Positions 33,713 to 43,860 of a DNA stretch of 64,000 nucleotides are shown here, piece by piece. The notes below the pieces were generated by a model that was given only the letters and a program-made list of their open reading frames with translations, did not search any database and had not been told where the DNA came from. Source of the DNA: Corynespora cassiicola (Eukaryota > Ascomycota > Dothideomycetes > Pleosporales > Corynesporascaceae). Positions within the stretch are counted from its first letter, which is position 1. Each line of letters starts with the position of its first letter. The stretch lies in NCBI GenBank assembly GCA_022059125.1, contig JAEUWY010000005.1, positions 2,480,001-2,544,000 of the forward strand, read 5' to 3'. Position numbers and translations under genes: made by a program.

Positions 33713-35867
33713 GTTGTTGGTTGAGGATGCACTGAAGGTACGACCGTGACGGTGGAATTCTCGTTTTATGCTTCCTGTTAAGAGCGATGCGCCAAGCGCG
33801 TTGAATTAGCCAAGATGATTTGCCGCTGCGGAGCCAGGAGGGCGATGGAGGGTCGAGTGTGGCTGCGCCTGGCAATAGACTGGAGACAGTGTCCAGACGG
33901 CTGCGCACAGCGTGATGGGAGGCAAGGTGCGTACGTAGACGCGGACAAGGGCGAGCCGAGGCCGGGTGTTGGTGGATGACCGGATAAGGGCAGGAGGAGG
34001 GATGAAGGGGGGGTGAGAATGGATAAAGAGGGCAGGCTACTCACTCATTATTGTCGGACAAAGAAGAAAGAAGCGTGTGAGAAAAGAAGGCTGGGATTGC
34101 TGGGAGGAGGTGGCTAAGGTGGACAAGTCCAAAGACGAGCCGTCGGCGGTTTGGGACTTGGGGGACTTGGTTTGGAGGGTGGAGACGGGCAGCAGTGGAA
34201 GCAAGAGATCGGGGTCTAGGCGAATAGGGCCGAGTTGCGAATGGCTGGGCTTGGTATTTGATATGGCAGCGTGGGATAAGTCGGATTGCGAGCAGGTGAT
34301 GGCCTCGAGAGAAGGACTATTCAGGACCTGGACGCGGGGCGCAGCAGAGGTCGGCAGGCTCGTCGAGCGTCTGCGAAGCACTCGCGCCATGCAAGCGGCA
34401 GCGGTTGGGCCAGCGACGCAGCGCAGCCAATGGGACGCCGACACAGCCCCCTTCGCCAAGCCCCGCGAACAGCACACTCGGTTGACGCAGTCGCAGCACA
34501 CGGCGACGGCCACCAGCGCGGCAGATAAGCTCACTAGTGATGGCCGCTGCGAAACCCAAATCCGACCTGGTTGCAGCGGATCGTGGATCGTGGAGCGTGG
34601 AGCATGGAGCATGGAGCGCGCGCATCGCAGCCGCGACGAGGCAAGACAAGACTCTGTGCCGGCCAGGTCGATATGCTTCTTTTGCTTGCTCGTCTATCGG
34701 CCCTGCGTCTGCACTGCCCGCCTGCGGCCTGCGACCTGCGACCTGCGATCGCGCCTGCCGTGTCTTGTCCGCCGCCGTCCTCTGCCCCTTCCCGGCCCTG
34801 CCCTGCCCGCCTGCGCAGTTGCCCTGCTCGCCTCTCTCTCGCCTCGCGCCTTCCCGCGGCCTCACAAGAGGGGCGCCCCTTCCCTACCCGGGCTTGTCCT
34901 TGCCCGCGCCTGCCTACCTCACCGTGCGTACGAGGGCGCAGGCGCGCATAGCTGGTCCCGCCCGCCAGCCTGACTGGCTGCCTTCCCGGCTGCGGTCGCT
35001 GACGTCAAGCCCGGGGCTGGAGCAGATCGCAACCTTGGCTCGCTGCATCTCACCCTCCGCTCGCACCAACAAGGCACGCCCGCCCCTTTCTCCCTGCCGA
35101 AATTGGCCTGCAATTCCCACCGTCTCCGACCTGCGCGCTCGAACAAGAAAAAAAAAAGGGCCTCAGGCAGGGGGAAAAAGCCGCCAAGGGGCGTAGAATT
35201 TGTTGCTACCCTACAACCGTACAAACCCCAAAACGCCGCGCCCCCAGTATGCGCCTCCCATGATGATGATGATGATGATGATGATGATCAAGTATGATGA
35301 CGATGATGCGCCAGCCCTACGCAAAACACCATTCCGATCCGTGAAACACAAAAACATCCCCCAAGCCAACCTACCGACAAGCTGCAGTGCGCCTACTGTT
35401 ACTCCGCGGCCTCCCGTGGGCCAAAAAAATTGCCTGAAAAGGCGGCAAAGGGCTGAAAAGGCGGTTTCGCTGTCGTGATCCGATCCGATTCCTGCAACTC
35501 CGAGCCCCGAACTGACTAAGGCGGCCGTGACACCTCTTTTTCCCAGTCCGTCCGTATGTCCGTCCGTTCAAATGTTAATCTTTGTCTATCCAAAGGTCGC
35601 CTGCTGAAAATGCTGTGTCAACGCTCAAAAAATGCACACAAAATGCAGAGTTTTGTTGTGGCCGTGCCATGCCGTTGCCAATGACGCGCGCCCGCTTCAG
35701 TCCAGTCCGCCGCCCCCCGCACGGCGAAGAACGCCTCGTGGGGAAGGGGCGGGGAGGAAGGGGGGGGGGAGTGAAAAAGGGCACCGCCGTTATTGCATCG
35801 CCGTCAGTCTTGGGTGGGTGTTTTTTCGGCGAAAAAGCCCCAATGCCAACATGTCACCATCACCATG
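33713..35867. other. 2.2-kb gene-free spacer upstream of the exchanger gene
   Basis: A GTGAGT donor at 34044 and a TTAACAG acceptor at 33775 (minus strand) suggest a 270-nt intron in the exchanger's 5' leader. The rest is GC-rich with several short imperfect repeats: GTGGAGC units near 34577-34618, CTGCGAC units near 34725-34750, and a trinucleotide run near 35260. Open frames are short and incoherent. Confidence 0.45.
35260..35288. repeat. ATG trinucleotide microsatellite
   Basis: About ten consecutive ATG units, followed by interrupted GATGAC units to about 35308. It is non-coding and probably length-variable. Confidence 0.95.
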
Positions 35868-37777
35868 CTAGTACTCCGCCACTTCGGGCTCGTCGTCTTC
35901 GCCTCTACCGGTCGTGATACTGACGCGTTTCTTGGGCTCGGCCCACAGCTGCTGCAGCACCTTGTGTTTCTGCGTCTCGCGGAGCCCCTTGAGGAACCCG
36001 TACGTCCCCGAGAGGTCGTTGAGTTGCTGCTCAAGCCCGAACGAGTTCGACTGCGCCCGCCGTATCAGCGGCGATATCAGGTTCTTGCGCGCCTTGTCGA
36101 GCTGGTCCTTGACCGAGTGGATGATTTGGATATGGCTCTTGAGCTCGGATTTGTTGGTGAGCGTGCTTGCACGCACCTCCTTTAGCAGCTTCAGATTTCT
36201 CTCGTATTTTTTAATCTTCATCTTGTTGTTGATTGTCTTGCGCCACATGGACGCCAGGAACTCGTCCTTTTTAGTTGCCAGGCTGTCCTCCTCTTTGGCC
36301 ACGGACCGGTGGAGGTTGTGGAACTGCCGGTCCACGCTCTCGAAGAGCTGGAACAGCACGTCGGCGCGCTGCAACTCGCTAGATATGTTCTCCTCCAGAG
36401 TAGATAGTAGATAATCAAACGTCCGTTGCAGCGTCGCCTTGGAGCGCTGCTGCGTCGTGTGCCCCATGACATCGTTGACAAAACTTCCCAGCGCCGTCGG
36501 TTCGCCATTTCGTTCCAGCACCCCAATCTTGTTGAGCCCCCCGTGAATGTTCCCCATGACCGTATCAATCATCCCAACCTTTGGTCCGTGGATGCTCTGG
36601 AGCTCCCGTTTCGCCCATTCCATGGTTATGAGGATGCTACATCACGTTAGCCCCCACAGCCCTCACACGTGATGCGCACGCCTGTCGGGAACCTGGGAAC
36701 TTACGAGTCCATGTCTCCGTCGACATGCGTGAAAAAGCTCGTAATCTTCTCCGACAGCACCTTGAGGCTGTCGCCCAGGTCATCCAGCTGATCGATGATG
36801 ACCGTCGACGCCGACATGTTTGTCGCGCGCACGCTCTCGCCCAAATCCTGCACCGCGATGCTGGCCTCGGCCAGTTCGCGTGACCGTGGGATCACGTTCT
36901 CCGAGGCATACATCAGCGGCTCAAACTGCTTCGCCATGCTGGCCACGTTGGCCACGTCAGGGATCAAGCTCGTGCTCCAGGGCTGGATCAGGACCCAGGA
37001 GAAGACGATGGCAACGACGGTACACACGAGGTTGGCTCTTGACCTCGTGAACATCTGGAAGCCGTTGGCGACGCTGGATATGCTCTCTTCGATTGGCGCA
37101 GTGCGAAACAACGTCTCCCCGCGAATGGCGAAGCGGACAACTACAGAGATCAGGTCATGCAAACGGCGAGAGACGAGGTGCAGGACACGGAGCGGATACG
37201 TACATCCATCCATATTGCCCGGCTGCTCTTCGTGGTGCGAGAGCGCCATGCTATCTGCGACGCCCTGCTGCGCGCCCGCGCCCGCGCCCGCGCCCGCGCC
37301 TGCACTCACACTCGAGCGCGGCTCCTCGGACGGACTCTGCAGTCGCGAGGCTATGTTTTCCGGCGGCGAGCTCCTCTCGTAGGCCGGGAGTGGATCTGGG
37401 CTGGTCCGTGGTGTTTGCTTGCGTGGCGACTCCGGGAGGGGTATGCGCGAGGGCGTGATGTCGCGATCGCTGCGGTAGTCGAAGGCGCTCGTCCCCGGCG
37501 ACTTGGAGGGGCTGGAGCGCAGCGTGCTTTCACTCAGGAGCGACTTGCGATACCAGTGGTTGTTGGACTTTTGCCATGCTGGGGGCGCCCACGGGCCGTC
37601 CGACTCTGGCTCCGACTCTTCACCGTCTTGCGCGCTCCACCGCGCCGACGAGTGCATGTTGGAGCGCGCGCTGTAGGCCGAGTGTACGCTGCGCTCGGGG
37701 TCGAAGGCTTCGAGGGATGCGCTGAGGGAGGGTATGTCGTGGTCGTACATGCTTGCGCGATCCATGGTATCCATCAT
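35868..37777 (-). CDS. Membrane-anchored coiled-coil protein of unknown function
   Basis: Exons 37204-37777, 36705-37140 and 35868-36636 give 592 aa. The first intron (63 nt, GTACGT...CTGTAG) is in-frame and could be missed; splicing it gives MDGFVRFAIRGE. The second joins DMDS to ILITMEWAKREL. Residues 1-190 are disordered, rich in Ser, Pro and Arg, with an AGAGAGAGAG run. One clear transmembrane helix lies at about 226-246 (CTVVAIVFSWVLIQPW). The remainder is helical with long charged stretches and a Lys-rich segment (KTINNKMKIKKYERNLKLLK), and ends in an acidic tail. The organised helical part after the membrane span suggests a conserved fungal family, but I do not recognise it. A scaffold or tether role at an internal membrane is only a guess. 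Confidence 0.75.
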
Positions 37778-38956
37778 GGTGCTGATGGGCTGGTTCGCGA
37801 CGGTGTGATAGTGTTATCGAGTAGGTGTGTAGTGGGGAGGCTGGGATCGCGTTCTGGCTAAGTCAAGGTCGTACCACAGGAGATGGGTGGAGGCTTTGCC
37901 GGCACATGGAGGAACCTTGTGATGTGCGTGCCCTACGAGACATGGGTGACTGGCGAGATTGCAGAGTCGATGTCTCTGGAGTCGAAGGCCCTCAATGTAG
38001 ACGCGCCGCTATCTCCACTATCGAGCGGCTGGACGGCGCATCCTAAGCGGGGCTACGGGCCAGCGAATGTGAAACGCGAAGGGGTTGGGAGCGCTCGCCT
38101 ACACCAATCGCCCCGACAAATGCGCGGGGCTGGGAGGCCGGGGTCTGCTGCCTGCCTGCGCTGGCCCGCCGTGGCCCACCGCGGCCAGCTGCACCTGCGC
38201 TGAACCTCCAAAAGACGCTCCACGCTCTGCATCCCGCGAGCGCTTTTGGGCCATGACTTCGCGCCCGGCCTGCCGCCGCTCGCTGGGCCCGGCTGGAATC
38301 GGATCATCGCCACCCAAAAGGGCGGTGGGGCGAGGGGGGGGAGACCCCGACTCGATGTTCCCGTGACCCGATTCGTCAGATGACCTTATGCAGCCCACCG
38401 CCCGAGGTCGGGAACACCACGTCAAGAGTGCACTGAGTAAGGATGCTGGGGGCTTTTGTTTTTTGGCTGCCTAGTTCTATCGACTTGCGCAGTAAACGGT
38501 AGCAGAGATCAACGCAGAAGAAATCCACATGTCGAATAGACTGGGGGAAAAGCGAGTGACGGGAGGAAAGAGGCCAATCTCCAGGCTGCCTGTATGCCCA
38601 AGTAGCGTGGATGCCGACCGTGCCGGGGGGGATAGCGAGGGAGCGACGAGGAACATCAATAGACATGGGGGGGCAAGGGTGCTACGGCCGCCGCCAGATA
38701 AGCGGCCAAAGACAGGACATAGCACACGCCGGTGCTGTCTGTCTGTCGTTCAGGGTGAACGAAGGAGGGGGGGGAAGGAGGGGCAGCCGGTCCTGAGGCC
38801 GGTGCCAAGACTGCCTCCGTGAAGGCAGCCTAACGGTGCGACCGCAAGGGTCGCTGAATGGCTCAGTGGGATCTTCGTTGTTGTACGCAGTAAATGTGTT
38901 TCTGGCTTCAATCGTCGCCAGACAGTCCGCGCAGGAGTCGTTGGGCGGCGCAGGCC
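37778..38956. other. Intergenic, no gene seen
   Basis: Promoter side of the membrane-protein gene on the left and 3' flank of the Argonaute gene on the right. Purine-rich runs occur near 38330-38345 and 38761-38785. No coding signal. Confidence 0.45.
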
Positions 38957-41900
38957 TTACAGGTAGTACATGGTCTCCGCAAGGGCGGGATGGACGTCTC
39001 TGGACCAAGACTCTCCCTTGACAAAGGTAACGGCACCGTCACCCTTGAGGACGCCGTGCAAATAGGAACGACCCCGCTCGCACAGCAGATCGGCATAGTA
39101 CGCGGGCGGGCAGATGCTGACCGCTCGGGTCGCGCGCGCAAAGGTGTAGCACAGGTTGTGGGTGAGCTGCTGGAGCTGGTCCGCCCCCAGCTTGTTCTCA
39201 TCCTTGAGCACGACGTAATGCGCGGGCTTGGACGTCCCCTGCAGCCCTTGATGGGCAAGCAAGAAGAAGTCGAACAGCTTCTCGCCCGTGACGCCTCTGT
39301 CCACCACGGTGCCGGGCTTCGGGTTGCCCGTCTTTCCATCCGTATCCTCCAATTTTGTAGGATAGAACCGAGTGTGGTGGCGTTTACCGACCATGATGAT
39401 GGAGATCTTTGGGTGCTTTTTCCCGTACAGGGCGTCGAACGCCTTGACGAAAGCTGGGTATTCTTCGCGCATGACCACCTGGTACTGTCCCTCGGATACA
39501 CCGTCGCGATAGACGATGACCTTGGTCGGCAGGCGCTGGTTGCGCTTCTGCCAAAGCCGCAACCGTTCCAAGATCATTTCCTCCAGCTCCGTGACCATCT
39601 CTTTGCGTCCATCTTGCGTCCTCATGCTTGCCGGATATTGCGCGAATTCCTTGTCGACTGATGCGACCACGCCGGCGATACTCGGCGCGGACTCGGCGCT
39701 TCCTGGGGAAGGGTGGGTTACATCAATTCCAAACACGATAGTCTGCTCATCGAGAGGGCGCATCTTGTCCAGCGAGATGGAGTGGTTGATTCCACCAAGC
39801 TTCTGGTTGAACTTCAGGGCGACATTGGCGAAGTACTGCATTTGGCCCTTCTCCTTGGAGAACTTGCTTCCGATATTGCAAATGTTCGGGATGCCCAGCT
39901 GCACATCGCAAACGAACTTGATGGAATCGTACAGGAGGGCGTTGTCGCTCGGTAGGATCACGAACAAGAACTTGGGTTTTTCTTTGAACCTCCTAATGGC
40001 CTGCTGAAGCTGAGCCTGGATCTTGTCAATATCGCGGTTTGCCAAGTCGCCTGGGTGGACCGATATCTCGAGTGGGGTTTGTACGGGGCCCGGGTTCATG
40101 CCATACGTATCGAGGGTCTTCCGGAAGAGGTCCAGATGGCCTTTGATGGCAGGGAGTCCATCCCTCACCGCGGCAAATTTGCCAGAGTTGATGACCAGGC
40201 AATTCCACGAGCTCAGGGTGCGAGCCAGACGGAACGGCTTGTTGCCTAGCTGGCGGGTATCCAGGTTCCATGCACCGTTGTTAGGAGTGCAGGTCTGGGC
40301 CCGATATTGTAGCACAGGCGGGGGTAGAATTCTGCCGTGGACCGTCAACAGCTGGGAGCTGACGGTGATTCCAAAATTCTTCAGGTGCGTGTTCAACCCT
40401 TGAGCATCAACAGGGCTGATTTTGGTGACTTGCAGGCCATCAGTCGTGATCGAATCGGCGTTGGCCGCAGGTCGACGAGCTGCAAATGCAATCATTTCGC
40501 GTGTTTGATCACCCTGGAGGAGTCGCTTGGCCAGCTGGCCGGGAAGAACGAAGCACAGCTCGCCTGGAATCCATTTTGGCTTGTCCTTGGTCCCGTAGTT
40601 GATCAGGGGAGCATTGGGAGAGTTCAGATGGATCGGATGACCTTTGTACGCCTGGGCAAAATATTGTTGGACAGAGACCTTTTGTACTTTGCCATTGTGG
40701 TCGGTCCAATCAAAGAAGACATTGGTAGCGTTTTTTCCAAACGGTGACAAGTCTGAAATGATATGGACCTTGCGCTTCGTTCCCTTGGTAATTTTCCCGT
40801 TAGCATCGGTCTCTGGGATGTAGTTTGTCTCTATACGGAGCTTGCGAACAAACGCAGCCATCCTGCGATATTGGTCGGGTGTTTGGGGTGGCCCATTGAG
40901 CACCTCCCTCATCACATCAAGCAACGGGCCCGATTTGTAGAATGCGCCGGTGGCGACATTGATGTTGACTAGAACTCGATTGGTGCTGGTGCGAACGCTG
41001 GAGAAATAGCCTATAGGATCCCTGTTAGCTTTTGAGGACATTGGTTCCAAGCACCATGTATACGCACCACGTAAGGCTTGGAGGCCACCTCCAAGGTCAG
41101 CAATTTGCAGCTGGGGATGACGACCAAAGGGATAAAATTTATTGCCACCAGCAGTGGCAATGCTCTGATCCTGACTAGGGCCATGGGAAAGGATGATATT
41201 GAGGGCTTGGATGGTCTCGAGCTTCAGCGGATACTTTGTCGTTGAACTAGAGATGTCTTTGGTGAGCTCCTGAAGAGATACAGTCCCCAGTTCCTCCACA
41301 AGTGCCGTCATCGTGTTCTTCCTGCGCGCTTGTGCTCTCTTCTCTGACTCATCAGCAGAAGCAGGAGGCAAAGGCTCTCCATCCTCCGGATACCACTCGA
41401 TAGGGAACTTTTGGCGCTGTCCCCCCAACTCTATCTTCTTCGTCGTAACGAGGGTTTGTGCGGAATCCGTGGCAGCAACCACCTGGCTGAAAGGCGGCAT
41501 CTTCAGAAGCAACTGGATTAGACGTTTCTTCTTGGGCTTGGGAATCTCGTTATCCGGTTGGAACGCTACGCTGTATCGGTAGAAAGTGGTGTCCGGTGTG
41601 ATACCCTTCAAGGAAAAGTAGTTTGCCCACAAGATGACTGGCTTGCCTTGGGATCCGTAGCCTGGACGAGGAGGGAGTGCAATCTCATCCCCGCCAGAGA
41701 GGGAAAGGGATGCAAGTGCGTTGGATGGATCCTTGACTGCCTGGTTCTCAGAATCATTAACCTTTGGGTCCGGTGGTGGGAATTTGCCGTCGCCAAAGAC
41801 TCGAGGTGCTTCAAATCCGCCACGTCCACCTCTTGCTCCACCACGGAAACCCCCTCCACGATCGCCTCGAAAACCACCACGGTCACCGCCATCGAATCCT

Positions 41901-42121
41901 CCTCTTCCTCGGTATCCGCCTCCTCCACGGTCACCACCTCCACCTCGGTATCCACCTCCTCCACGGTCACCACCTCCACCTCGGTATCCACCTCCTCCAC
42001 GGTCACCGCCTCCACCTCGGTAGCCGCCCCCTCCACGATCACCACCACCTCTACCACCACCTCTATATCCACCGTCTCCTCGACCACGTGGAGCTCCACG
42101 TCCCCGGCCGCGATCAGCCAT
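38957..42121 (-). CDS. Argonaute, QDE-2-like
   Basis: Two exons, 41068-42121 and 38957-41010, give 1035 aa. The 57-nt intron (GTGCGT...GCTAAC...CTATAG) is in-frame and without stops; splicing restores LRGYFSSVRTS, which matches the family. Domains in order: an RGG-rich start (1 to about 100); ArgoN (VILWANYFSLKG); linker L1 (LGGGLQALRG); PAZ (about 390-510, with LRIETNY and QQYFAQAYKG); MID; and PIWI. PIWI residues are D781 (FGIDVTHPSPGS), D854 (YRDGVSEGQ) and D992 (PPAYYADLL). The last position is Asp where animal slicers have His; QDE-2-type fungal proteins carry the same YYAD. The protein should bind small RNAs and cleave targets in quelling-type silencing. No Dicer or RNA-dependent RNA polymerase is in the window. 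Confidence 0.94.
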   Translation of the reverse strand: MADRGRGRGAPRGRGDGGYRGGGRGGGDRGGGGYRGGGGDRGGGGYRGGGGDRGGGGYRGGGGDRGGGGYRGRGGFDGGDRGGFRGDRGGGFRGGARGGRGGFEAPRVFGDGKFPPPDPKVNDSENQAVKDPSNALASLSLSGGDEIALPPRPGYGSQGKPVILWANYFSLKGITPDTTFYRYSVAFQPDNEIPKPKKKRLIQLLLKMPPFSQVVAATDSAQTLVTTKKIELGGQRQKFPIEWYPEDGEPLPPASADESEKRAQARRKNTMTALVEELGTVSLQELTKDISSSTTKYPLKLETIQALNIILSHGPSQDQSIATAGGNKFYPFGRHPQLQIADLGGGLQALRGAYTWCLEPMSSKANRDPIGYFSSVRTSTNRVLVNINVATGAFYKSGPLLDVMREVLNGPPQTPDQYRRMAAFVRKLRIETNYIPETDANGKITKGTKRKVHIISDLSPFGKNATNVFFDWTDHNGKVQKVSVQQYFAQAYKGHPIHLNSPNAPLINYGTKDKPKWIPGELCFVLPGQLAKRLLQGDQTREMIAFAARRPAANADSITTDGLQVTKISPVDAQGLNTHLKNFGITVSSQLLTVHGRILPPPVLQYRAQTCTPNNGAWNLDTRQLGNKPFRLARTLSSWNCLVINSGKFAAVRDGLPAIKGHLDLFRKTLDTYGMNPGPVQTPLEISVHPGDLANRDIDKIQAQLQQAIRRFKEKPKFLFVILPSDNALLYDSIKFVCDVQLGIPNICNIGSKFSKEKGQMQYFANVALKFNQKLGGINHSISLDKMRPLDEQTIVFGIDVTHPSPGSAESAPSIAGVVASVDKEFAQYPASMRTQDGRKEMVTELEEMILERLRLWQKRNQRLPTKVIVYRDGVSEGQYQVVMREEYPAFVKAFDALYGKKHPKISIIMVGKRHHTRFYPTKLEDTDGKTGNPKPGTVVDRGVTGEKLFDFFLLAHQGLQGTSKPAHYVVLKDENKLGADQLQQLTHNLCYTFARATRAVSICPPAYYADLLCERGRSYLHGVLKGDGAVTFVKGESWSRDVHPALAETMYYL
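41885..42050 (-). repeat. 36-bp coding minisatellite in the Argonaute N-terminus
   Basis: Successive 36-bp units encode the 12-residue repeat DRGGGGYRGGGG. About three to four units are nearly identical at DNA level and flanked by more diverged RGG units. RGG tracts bind RNA and are arginine-methylation targets. Confidence 0.9.
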
Positions 42122-43860
42122 GTTGAATATAAAGCCTAGTATGTAATCCCAAAAACGATGTCACGGCTGTGACGAGTGGGAACTCCAAAATTCTGTTTGC
42201 GTTATTCCAATATCGTTGACGATGCGTAAAGGACAGCTTATATTGGACAGAAGACCAACGAGAGAAATACGACCGACAAGAAGAATTGCATGGAACGAAT
42301 GCGAGTTTAAGAGAAATGCTGATGACAAAAGAGGCTCCAGTAATTCGGAAACAGTTTCACAGAATGTCCTCTATGCTTCCATGGTAGAGTCTAGGCAGCA
42401 TCCTAGGCAAAGGCGGGAAGGGCGAAGCATATGACTATAACAAAGGAGACGCATTCGTCTCATGCTAGTGAGGCACAGCGGACCGGCACATCCGGCCTGA
42501 CCAAGAACTTTACACCCGCAGCGATAGTGTGGGTGGCATTGAGCCCTTGGGGGTGGCGGAGTTGTCAGGTGCTACGTGCCAGGCGCTGCGAAGAGAACGA
42601 GGCGAGACAGAACCGGGTGGACTAGTTTAAAAGACGAACGACAAGTATAAGAATCGCTTACCGACAAGAAACAACAATATCCCCCCAGACCCAATTGGGG
42701 GGCAGACTAAGATAAGGTGCGTCCAGTACCGGCTGAGATGGGTCGAAATGGTAGGTGAGGGTGAGGAGCGGAAGCAGCGGTGGCGGGGAAAGCTGATTTT
42801 AGGCCTGAGGCGCGCAGGGCGCTACGCGGGACGCGGAGGCGCGGAGTCGGGCGGTCACGTTGCAGCAGGGGTGCGCGTCGAGCTGCAGTGTGCGGGGCTA
42901 TATCCCTATCACCTCGCCTGTGCCACGTCAAGATGAGACGAGAAGGATGGAGAGGGGGGCGGAGAGGAGAAGGTGTGAGCGATATGGGGTGAGGCGATGG
43001 CAAGTATGGTCAAACCAAGTCTGCTGAGGCCGAGTCTCCACGCAAAGGAGGGGAATGCAAAAGCAACGCCATCTCACACGACACGGGAGATGGCGCTAAA
43101 TATCCTTTTCTCACGCAGCACTCTAGCTGGACATGGTGATGTGCGTTGCGTCAAGCTGAACCTTACCCGCGGGCCCAAAACCTCCTTCCGCTCGGCTGCG
43201 TCACGGTGGGGCGCGGTCCCTTTCGACAAGCAAGCCCACCGCCCTGTTCTCCACCCAACACCACCTCCGCCTTCTACCCCATTCTGGCCGCTCTTTGCCC
43301 ATCCTTGGAATCTGCCATGGAAAAAAAAAGAAAAAGAAAACTTCTGCCTGGTGTGCAACCCCCGCTGCACTAGCAATTGGCCTGGCCCTGGCCTCCCATT
43401 TTCCTCAGCCTTCCGTATCCTTCCATCTGCAGCGTCGCCGCCGCGATGCCGGGCTCTGTTCGACCGTTGTCTTCTCCAAAGCATCCTGTTGCTGGCTAGC
43501 GCTATCTCGCCAATCATGCCTCCGAGATCTCCGCCTGCCCAACCTTATCTCCTAGCCGCTTTCTGACAGATGCAGCTTCTTGTGAGTAAGGATATCCAGT
43601 GGGGTCCGGCCTGTGAGATCACTCGTGCGTAATGGACCGAGTCCAAAGCAACATCTGACACGTTGCAGAGTATGCAGTCAGGGCACCACAGTGTCCAGTG
43701 GTACAGTTGGATGCATAACCAAGTGGTTAGACACCATGCGGCCGGAGCCGTCACCGCAGAGCTAAGTAGGCCCATCGCCAAGCCCTTCCACACGTGCCCC
43801 GTTCTATGGTATTCCAAGTGCAGCAAGATCGGATCATCATACAGAGTAGACCATTAGTCA
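42122..43860. other. Argonaute upstream region, no gene seen
   Basis: Moderately GC-rich DNA with only short overlapping open frames. Likely promoter and leader for Argonaute plus unassigned sequence. No transposon or RNA gene recognised. Confidence 0.45.

Noticed and set aside
41558..42139. Thr/Ser-rich 193-aa frame on the plus strand
   Set aside because: It is the antisense shadow of the Argonaute RGG repeat; its repeats mirror the 36-bp units.
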